Shown piece by piece: positions 1 to 5,380 of a DNA stretch of 7,431 nt. The DNA lies in assembly GCA_021295675.1 (NCBI GenBank), contig JAGWBY010000156.1:4680-12110 (forward strand), in the 5' to 3' direction. Below the pieces are notes generated by a model, which saw only the letters and a program-made list of their open reading frames with translations, was not told the origin of the DNA and ran no database searches. Source of the DNA: Candidatus Latescibacterota bacterium (GTDB taxonomy: Bacteria; Latescibacterota; UBA2968; UBA8231). Within the stretch, counting starts at the first letter, position 1. Every line of letters starts with the position of its first letter. A program made the translations under genes and the position numbers.

Positions 1-176
1 CCCCAGCAATCAAGACTGGGGACAGTCCGCAATGGTCTCTGGCGCGCAAGAATAGTGGAACGCGGAAAGTGTGTCAATTTCGCGGGTATCGGCCCGGGCC
101 ATAATACTCGAACGATTCGAGAAGCGGATCGTCTTGTTTCTACTATTCTGCGTCTATCTGCGGATACAAAACTCAA
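1..176. other. Intergenic region downstream of the ABC operon, no gene seen
   Basis: This stretch lies after the stop of the ABC ATPase gene. I see no convincing coding sequence. It holds several short dyads: CCCCAG/CTGGGG (1-21, 6-bp stem), the alternative stem GACTG/CAGTC (14-27), the perfect palindrome GGCCCGGGCC (91-100) and TCGAA-CGA-TTCGA (108-120). None is followed by a clear T-run on the minus strand within the window, so I do not call an intrinsic terminator. Confidence 0.5.
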
Positions 177-857
177 CTACGCCAACTTCTCGTCAGAAGC
201 AATCCGACCATCGTGGATGCGGATCATCCGCTCGGCCTGTAGGGCAATAACCGGATCGTGGGTCACCAAAAGCACGGTGTTGCCCTCCGCGTGCAAGGTA
301 TCGAAGAGAATCATGATCTCCTCACCGGTGCTGGAGTCGAGATTGCCAGTCGGCTCGTCGGCCAACAGTAGCGAAGGCCCGTTGGCTAAAGCGCGGGCAA
401 TGGCCACCCGCTGACATTGGCCGCCGGACAGCTCGGTCGGGCGGTGCGTCATGCGGTCGGCCAAACCAACCCGCTCCAGCGCCTGAATTGCCCGTTCACG
501 GCGCACCTTGCGGCGCTGGCCATTGTAAATCAGCGGTAGCTCGACGTTTTGCAAAGCCGACGCGCGCGGCAGCAAATTGAAGGTCTGGAAGATGAAGCCA
601 ATGCGACTGTTGCGCACTTCGGCCAGCTCGTTGGCGTTCATGCCCGACACATCCGTACCGGCCAAGCGATACGTTCCATCCGTGGGCGAATCCAAGCAGC
701 CGAGGATGTTCATCAGCGTGGATTTGCCCGAGCCAGAAGGCCCCATCAGCGCGACGTATTCGTTGTCCTCAATTGCCAAATCCACCTCCCGCAAGGCATG
801 AACTTCCTCGGTGCCGCGCACATATACCTTGCTAATGCCATTCAGTTCGATCAGCAC
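177..857 (-). CDS. ABC transporter ATP-binding protein (LolD/MacB type)
   Basis: This is the cytoplasmic ATPase that would power the two FtsX-like permeases encoded just upstream. All nucleotide-binding motifs are visible: Walker [10 protein letters not shown] (residues 39-47), Q-loop Gln91, signature LSGGQ (143-147), Walker B LLLADEP (163-169) and the H-loop His200. The segment [11 protein letters not shown] is typical of the MacB/LolD/FtsE-like group that works with mechanotransmission permeases. I chose the GTG start at 857 because a GGAG Shine-Dalgarno (865-868) lies 7 nt upstream and because permease 2 stops at 862, only 4 nt before it. A longer in-frame start at 1049 would run deep into permease 2. 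The product is 226 residues, normal for the family. Cys148 follows the signature where Gln or Arg is usual; I do not expect an effect. The gene looks intact although both partner permease frames are broken. The substrate cannot be read from the sequence. Confidence 0.95.
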   Translation of the reverse strand: MLIELNGISKVYVRGTEEVHALREVDLAIEDNEYVALMGPSGSGKSTLMNILGCLDSPTDGTYRLAGTDVSGMNANELAEVRNSRIGFIFQTFNLLPRASALQNVELPLIYNGQRRKVRRERAIQALERVGLADRMTHRPTELSGGQCQRVAIARALANGPSLLLADEPTGNLDSSTGEEIMILFDTLHAEGNTVLLVTHDPVIALQAERMIRIHDGRIASDEKLA

Positions 858-861
858 GAGA

Positions 862-2066
862 TCACTCCGAGCGCAACGCATCCACCGGGTCGAGCCGGGC
901 AGCGCGGGCCGCCGGATAGATGCCAAAGAAAAGACCAATCGCAATAGACAAGGCCAGTACGAACAGCGTGGCCTCCGGCGAGACAATGCTGGGAAACTCC
1001 AATTCGCTGTAATGGGAAATGACGCGCGCAATGCCCTCGCCCAACCCATAGCCCGCAGCCACCCCGAGCGCTCCCCCCGTCAAGCTCAGGGCCATCGCCT
1101 CGATCACGAACTGCCACAACAGCGTCACAGGCTTAGCGCCGAGGGCCTTGCGGATGCCAATCTCGCGGGTGCGCTCGGCCACCGACACCAGCAAAATGTT
1201 CATAATGCCAATGCCGCCGACCAACAGCGAAATCCCCGCAATCCCGCCTACGACCAACTTCAACAGCAAAATGGTCTGCTCGACCTGCTCTAGGATACTG
1301 CGGCCACTGACGATCTGATAGCCAGCCTCTGGGCCGTGGCGCTTTTTGAGCGCCTTTTCAATGGCAACAGTAATGTCGGGAACGTCTTCTTGCTCCTTGG
1401 CGTGGGCTACCATGGCTTGGATGTACTTGTTGCCGGCGAGGCGGCGCTGGGCCGTCGTCACCGGCACCAGCACTTGGTCGCCCCAGTCCTCGCCAAATAT
1501 CTGGCGATCCTCCATGAGGCCGACGACTGTAAAGCGCTGGCCGTCGAGCTTGAGCTCGCGGCCCAAGAAGGGAGCCAAGCCAAACACCTCCTCGCGCACC
1601 TTTTTCCCAATCACGCAGACCCGGCGCAGCTTGTCCAAGTCGGCGTTGAGCAGAAAGCGGCCCTCGGCGACCTGCCAGTTGTACACCTCGGAGAACTCGG
1701 GCAAGGTCCCGGCCGCCCTGCTCTGATAGCTGGCCTTGCGATAGCGCAAATTGGCACCACTGTTCATAGAAGGCAGAACCGCGGCCAAGCGGTCGGAGGA
1801 TTGCTCAACTACGCTCAAGTCGTCCATAGTCAAGGGCTTAGAGCGGGGGTTGGGCACCCAGCGGCCGTCCTTGAGCTGCATGAATTGCGGCGAGATCATC
1901 ACGAACTGCGCCCCGCCTAACTTGCCAAACTCGTCGATGACCCAATGGACACGATGCCGACAACTGCGCCGACCCCAATCATCATGCCCAGCAGGGTCAG
2001 GGCCGTGCGCAACTTGTTGACCCATATTTGCCCGAGGGCAATGCGGATGGATTCGAGAAAAATCAC
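862..2066 (-). pseudogene. ABC permease 2, MacB/FtsX-like, frameshifted near the N-terminus
   Basis: This is the second inner-membrane permease of the exporter. It starts at GTG 2066, overlapping the stop of permease 1 by 4 nt (GTGA), which points to translational coupling. The first frame gives VIFLESIRIALGQIW and a first membrane helix (about residues 19-41), then loses frame at about 1941-1943 and stops at 1917-1919. The second frame (in frame with stop 862-864) picks up at VIDEFGKLGG. It carries a periplasmic MacB-type core domain, the motif [20 protein letters not shown], the cytoplasmic motif [13 protein letters not shown], two more helices and the end [14 protein letters not shown]. 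In permease 1 the equivalent place reads SLGEGLRRQVIS, so about 19 nt (most of GEGLRRQ) are missing here. Adding them back gives 407 residues, matching its paralogue. This may be a real pseudogene or a sequence error. An ATG at 2025 opens the downstream frame, but its first residues are out-of-frame nonsense. Confidence 0.85.
1139..1248. repeat. Direct repeat copy A inside permease 2
   Basis: These 110 bp match 2326-2435 at a constant offset of 1187 with only three mismatches (1195, 1213, 1246). The segment encodes [20 protein letters not shown] and the following [12 protein letters not shown]. The rest of the two genes is much more divergent, so this identity exceeds what protein conservation alone would require. 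Confidence 0.92.
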
Positions 2067-3275
2067 GTGCGGCGCAGCGCTTCTACCGGATCGAGCCGGG
2101 CAGCGCGAAAGGCGGGATAGACGCCGAAGAAAATGCCGACCGCCGATGAAAAACCAACGGCCCAGAGCACGGACTCAGCCGAGACAATACTGGTAAAAGG
2201 CGCGCCGGGCGCGAGCTGCTGAATGACGAAGGCCGCCCCCAAGCCAAAACCGAAGCCGGTGAGGATGCCCAACAGGCCGCCGACCATGCTCAAGACCACG
2301 GACTCGGCGAGGAACTGGCCGAGGACCGAGGGCCTTGCGGATGCCAATCTCGCGGGTGCGCTCGGCCACCGACACCAGCAAGATGTTCATAATGCCAATC
2401 CCGCCGACCAACAGCGAAATCCCCGCAATCCCACCGCCCACTTGCTGCAAGACGCGGAAGAATTCATTGGCATCGTCTATCTGATCCTCGCTGGTTTCCA
2501 CCTCAAACTCGTCGCCGTGCTCGTGGTGCCGCCGGAGGACGCGGCGCACCGCAGCGACAACCCGATCGACAGCATCCAAATCCTCGACGAAGAGCGTGAG
2601 TTCCGAGAAGTGATCCTCTCCGCGCAACCGCTTTTGGGCCGTGGTGTACGGAACCAACACTATATTGCCCTCGCTCTGGCCAAAGCGAACGCGCTCGTCG
2701 AGCACGCCAATGACCACGTAGCGATCGCCGTTGAGCAGGATCTCCTTGCCCAGCGGGTTGGCCTCCTGAAAGAGGTCTTTGTGCACGTCGTCGCCGATCA
2801 AACAGACCTTGCGGGCGAGGCGCAAGTCTAACGCGCTCAGCGACCGGCCGCTGGTCACAGGCCAGTTGAAACCCTCGTTGAACGCCTCGGAAGTGCCCGT
2901 ATAGCTCGCCTGCACGGTGGTTTTGCCCCGCTGTAGGGAGGCACTACCCTCGACCCCGGGCACGAGAGCGTGCAGACCGTCGATTTCCCGCTGCATAGCC
3001 GCCATGTCGGCTGCGGTCAGGTACTCCTCCCAAGGACGGCGCACCCAGCGGCCATCCTTGCGCACCCACTGGCGCGGCGGCTCCACCTCGATCATGCCCA
3101 CCCCACCGCTGAAGACGAACTGCGAGATCACTTGGCGGCGCAATCCCTCCCCAAGCGACACCACCGCAATAATAGCCGCCACACCAATGACAATCCCCAA
3201 CAGCGTCAGCAGCGAACGCAACTTGTGCGCCCGGAGTTGACCCAAGCCGGCAAAGAGGGGTTCGAGAAAGGTCAT
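2063..3275 (-). pseudogene. ABC permease 1, MacB/FtsX-like, frameshifted near the C-terminus
   Basis: This is the first permease of the pair. The start is taken at ATG 3275 (MTFLEPLFAGLGQLRAHKLR), the usual beginning for the family. An upstream TTG at 3311 is less likely. Only a weak AGGA lies upstream. Helix 1 (about residues 20-41) is followed by a large extracytoplasmic MacB core domain and helix 2 with [14 protein letters not shown]. The cytoplasmic loop [14 protein letters not shown] ends at about residue 316. There the frame breaks, at about 2326-2327. The correct continuation is in another frame, from VLGQFLAESVVLSMVGG through two more helices to AARLDPVEALRRT and stop 2063-2065. In permease 2 the same place reads ALGAKPVTLLWQF, so about 17 nt are missing. 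Restored, the protein would be 409 residues. Left as is, the broken frame runs on as unrelated residues to 2175 and loses the last two helices. It lies just downstream of the repeat-bounded ATPase module, away from the adaptor gene it would normally follow. Confidence 0.87.
2326..2435. repeat. Direct repeat copy B inside permease 1, abutting the frameshift
   Basis: This is the partner of 1139-1248, with 107 of 110 bases identical. Its low-coordinate edge (2326) coincides with the place where permease 1 loses about 17 nt. That is the pattern expected either from recombination or gene conversion between the copies, or from mis-assembly at a repeat edge. Confidence 0.92.
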
Positions 3276-3325
3276 CAGAGTTTTTCGTCCTGCGGATAGA
3301 AGACGCAGCAATTAAAGCGTTGAAG

Positions 3326-3470
3326 CTAAGTAGGTCTGAGATGCTTTGCTTCGCTCAGCATGACAAGTGAGTGCTCTGCTTCAGCGTGTCATGCTGAGCG
3401 GAGCAAAGCGGAGTCGAAGCATCTTAGACCTCAATATCCATATATAACGTTACTGTCGTGTACTAAGGCG
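3326..3470. repeat. Palindromic MITE-like element, left copy (partly truncated)
   Basis: The core is a long imperfect hairpin. The left arm is 3339-3365 (27 nt), the loop about 3366-3386, and the right arm 3387-3424 (38 nt, beginning TGTCATGCTGAGCG and ending GAAGCATCT). The 38-nt right arm is the exact reverse complement of 5041-5078. The outer part on the ATPase side carries TTACTGTCGTGTACTAAGG (3450-3468), matching the terminal repeats of the right copy with few changes. On the permease side only CTAAGTA (3326-3332) remains, so this half appears to have lost about 36 nt. The element lies between the divergent permease 1 and ATPase genes, so it could affect the promoters of both. Confidence 0.82.
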
Positions 3471-3531
3471 TCAAAGATAAGCCAGATGAATCACAATCCA
3501 AACGGCACCGAGCGTTCTGATGCTGTTAATT
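3425..3531. other. AT-rich intergenic sequence upstream of the ATPase gene
   Basis: This holds the outer arm of the left repeat (to 3470) and about 60 nt with no recognisable gene. It is clearly richer in A and T than the flanking genes. I found no convincing small reading frame in it. Confidence 0.4.
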
Positions 3532-3612
3532 TGCACCGCCAATGTGCATTGACTAAATTTATTCATTATCTATTGACTAAATTTTTATAATAAACGCAAC
3601 TATAATATATCA
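3532..3612 (+). promoter_or_regulatory. Putative promoter/operator of the DUF4143 ATPase gene
   Basis: Three signals lie in a row. First is an inverted repeat TGCAC-N7-GTGCA (3532-3548). Next is a 24-bp direct repeat, with ATTGACTAAATTT beginning at 3548 and again at 3572 and each copy containing a -35-like TTGACT. Last is TATAAT at 3601-3606. That hexamer ends 6 nt before the ATG at 3613, and there is no Shine-Dalgarno, so transcription would begin at or next to the start codon (leaderless). Spacing from the second TTGACT to this TATAAT is 22 nt, too long for a standard sigma-70 promoter. A second TATAAT (3586-3591) is too close. The exact promoter is therefore uncertain. Confidence 0.45.
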
Positions 3613-4998
3613 ATGAATTTAGAAGAATTTCAGATTCACAATAGCCATCTCGAAGGTGCCTTTTCCGACCTCGACCCGCACCTCAGACGCCTGCGAGCTC
3701 AGCCCCTAATCTATCGCTTTCCCCTCCTCGACCGCTTGCCGCGCAACCAGCCGGGCATTTACACGGTGGGCGGGGGCCGCCAGATTGGCAAAACTACCCT
3801 GCTCAAACAGTGGATGGCCGATCTGCTTGCAACTGGCATTGACCCATCCCGTCTGCGCTTCTTTACCGGCGAACTCATCGACGATCACCATGCGCTAGTG
3901 CGCTTGGTATCGTCCCTACAGCGAGAAATGCCCACCGAGGGTCGGCGCTATATCCTGCTCGACGAAGTGACCTATATCGCCGGTTGGGACAAGGGAATTA
4001 AGTACCTCGCCGACGCCGGCTTACTCGAAGGCGTCGTCCTGATTGCGACCGGCTCGGACATGGCGGTCATTCAAGAGGCCCGCATGCGTTTTCCCGGTCG
4101 CCGAGGAAAAGCCGCGGAGGTTGACTTTCACCTCCATCCCCTGAGCTTTGCCGCGGCCGTGGGTCTAAAGCGCTCGCTGAGCAACCAAGAGTTACTACAA
4201 TTAGCACAGCCTAGATCGCCACTACCCGCAGAAACCGAGCAAATCCTGCGCGAGGAATTTCTCGCCTATCTAGTCCACGGCGGCTTTCTCACCGCCATTA
4301 ACGACATGGCCCGCCACGACCGCATCCTCCCGGCCACATTCGCCACGTACAGCGACTGGATACGCGGCGACATGCTCAAGCGCGGCAAGCAGGAGCACTA
4401 TTTGGGCGAAGTGCTGGCCGCTATTGTCCGCTGCTGCGGCACTCAGACCACTTATAACGCCTTGGCCCGCACACTCAGCATCGACCATCCTGCTACCGTG
4501 AGCGACTATGTCGCCCTGCTCACCTCTATGGATGTCCTCCGCGTCCAGCCGGCCTTGCGCGAGGACAAGCTGACCGGTGCGCCGAAAAAGGCGCGCAAAA
4601 TCAGCTTTTGCGATCCCTTCATTTTCCACGCCGTGCAAAGCTGGCTACACGCGGCGCAAGACCCTTTCGCCGCCCAAGTGCGTCCCCTCCTCGCCGACCC
4701 CGAACGCACCGGCCCCTTGGTAGAAGCCTGCGCCGTTGCCCATTATAGCCGTCGCTATCCTACCTACTATATCAAAGGCGAAGGCGAAGTGGATATCGCC
4801 TATGTAAAAGACGGTCGTTTTTGGCCCGTGGAAATCAAGTGGACGAGCCAGTTGCGGCCCAAGACGCTCAAACAGATAGGCAAGTACGCCAACAGCCGCA
4901 TTCTCGCTCGCCGGAGTACCCCGGAGAGCATAGGAGATATTCCCGTCGAGTTCCTGCCCCAAGCCCTGTTGCGTCTAGACCTAGAGGAACGGCCCTAA
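3613..4998 (+). CDS. AAA ATPase of the AAA_14 / DUF4143 family
   Basis: This is a 461-residue cytoplasmic P-loop ATPase of a family common in accessory regions of bacteria and archaea; its cellular role is not established. Seen in the sequence: Walker A GGRQIGKT (residues 54-61), Walker B YILLDE (113-118), the ATGSD sensor-like segment (145-149) and the family hallmark FPGRRG (160-165). A helical, winged-helix-like middle region contains TYNALARTLSIDHPATVSDY. The C-terminal domain carries E392-x-D394 followed by E407-I-K409 (EVD...VEIKW), a layout like the PD-(D/E)XK nuclease fold often noted in DUF4143 proteins. Whether it cuts DNA is not known. The length is normal and the frame intact, unlike the permeases. 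The start is ATG 3613; no ribosome-binding site is visible. The gene runs against all its neighbours and is bracketed by inverted copies of a palindromic repeat. Its last codon and stop (TAA 4996-4998) lie inside the right repeat's terminal repeat. This suggests it arrived as a module. Confidence 0.92.
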   Translation: MNLEEFQIHNSHLEGAFSDLDPHLRRLRAQPLIYRFPLLDRLPRNQPGIYTVGGGRQIGKTTLLKQWMADLLATGIDPSRLRFFTGELIDDHHALVRLVSSLQREMPTEGRRYILLDEVTYIAGWDKGIKYLADAGLLEGVVLIATGSDMAVIQEARMRFPGRRGKAAEVDFHLHPLSFAAAVGLKRSLSNQELLQLAQPRSPLPAETEQILREEFLAYLVHGGFLTAINDMARHDRILPATFATYSDWIRGDMLKRGKQEHYLGEVLAAIVRCCGTQTTYNALARTLSIDHPATVSDYVALLTSMDVLRVQPALREDKLTGAPKKARKISFCDPFIFHAVQSWLHAAQDPFAAQVRPLLADPERTGPLVEACAVAHYSRRYPTYYIKGEGEVDIAYVKDGRFWPVEIKWTSQLRPKTLKQIGKYANSRILARRSTPESIGDIPVEFLPQALLRLDLEERP

Positions 4999-5146
4999 GT
5001 ACGCGACAGTAATCCAATGGACATTAGGCAAGGGGACCTGAGATGCTTCGACTCCGCTTTGCTCCGCTCAGCATGACAGGTGCTGACATCTATGGTGTCA
5101 TGCTGAGCGAAGCATCCCATACCGCTCTACTGTCGTGTATTTAGGG
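4993..5146. repeat. Palindromic MITE-like element, right copy (complete, with terminal inverted repeats)
   Basis: This is a 154-bp unit with imperfect 20-bp terminal inverted repeats. The left end is CCCTAAGTACGCGACAGTAA (4993-5012). The right end is CTACTGTCGTGTATTTAGGG (5127-5146), matching the reverse complement of the left at 17 of 20 positions. Inside is a hairpin with arm 5041-5078 (38 nt), a 17-nt loop and arm 5096-5116 (the same sequence with a 15-nt gap). The 38-nt arm is the exact reverse complement of 3387-3424. It has no coding capacity, as expected for a non-autonomous element that depends on a transposase elsewhere. The left end overlaps the stop of the ATPase gene. I saw no convincing target-site duplication. 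Confidence 0.85.
5041..5116. terminator. Hairpin between convergent genes, possible bidirectional terminator
   Basis: The repeat's core folds with 14 paired bases (GCTCAGCATGACA region against TGTCATGCTGAGC) plus 8 more beyond a bulge. It sits between the ATPase gene (stop 4998, plus strand) and the HicB-like gene (stop 5192, minus strand). It has no U-tract on either strand, so termination is an inference from position and folding only. Confidence 0.35.
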
Positions 5147-5191
5147 CGTGGACTTAAAATTCCAGTTATGAACTAAGCAACGTCATCCCTT

Positions 5192-5380
5192 TCAGCCGAC
5201 CGCGACCTCGGTCTCCTCCTCTTCCAGCCAATCACTCACGATTAGAACTAGCTGGCGGAGTACATTTCTGCGGTCTGATCCGTGGCAACAAGGCCCTGTA
5301 ATTCCCGGACACGAACCAATAAAGACTTGATCTTCTTCCGACCACTCGACGATGAGAGGATACGATAGGGTAGTCATCAT
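5192..5380 (-). CDS. Small HicB-like protein, without a HicA partner
   Basis: This 62-residue protein resembles the N-terminal domain of HicB antitoxins and related solo HicB-like proteins. The strand YPLIVEWSEED, the second strand QVFIGSCPGI, a CHGSD turn in place of the usual THGDT, and a helix ending in a WLEEEE acidic stretch fit the family. HicB normally neutralises the HicA mRNA interferase. No HicA-like gene lies next to it, and no DNA-binding C-terminal domain is present. Its start (ATG 5380, with a second ATG at 5377) overlaps the adaptor stop by 4 nt (ATGA). The purine-rich GGAGAAGGA just upstream is a strong Shine-Dalgarno. It is thus translated as the last gene of the YIP1-adaptor block, which suggests a role tied to that operon rather than a free toxin-antitoxin pair. 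What it does is unknown. Confidence 0.7.
   Translation of the reverse strand: MMTTLSYPLIVEWSEEDQVFIGSCPGITGPCCHGSDRRNVLRQLVLIVSDWLEEEETEVAVG

Noticed and set aside
1..27. Intrinsic terminator for the ABC operon
   Set aside because: The stems are short and no T-run on the minus strand lies inside the window.
1336..1920. Long plus-strand frame (194 codons) opposite permease 2
   Set aside because: It is a shadow of the permease; the minus strand carries clear FtsX-like motifs.
2320..2330. Programmed ribosomal frameshift in permease 1
   Set aside because: No slippery heptamer or downstream stimulator is seen, and the paralogue shows that about 17 nt of coding sequence are missing, not just a frame change.
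3360..3590. 76-codon reading frame on the plus strand before the ATPase gene
   Set aside because: It is built from the palindromic repeat and AT-rich promoter sequence; the product resembles no protein family.
3573..3591. TTGACT and TATAAT as a sigma-70 promoter
   Set aside because: The gap is only 7 nt; the other pairing has 22 nt. Neither is near 17, so no firm -35/-10 pair is called.
3337..5116. CRISPR repeats
   Set aside because: Only two related repeats, palindromic and about 1.6 kb apart, with no spacers or cas genes.
3317..5152. Target-site duplication GCGTTGA (3317-3323) versus GCGTGGA (5146-5152) around the whole module
   Set aside because: Only six of seven positions match, and one copy overlaps the terminal repeat; too weak to claim.
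5147..5191. A HicA toxin gene next to the HicB-like gene
   Set aside because: Only about 45 nt separate the repeat from the HicB-like stop, and upstream is the adaptor gene, so there is no room for HicA.
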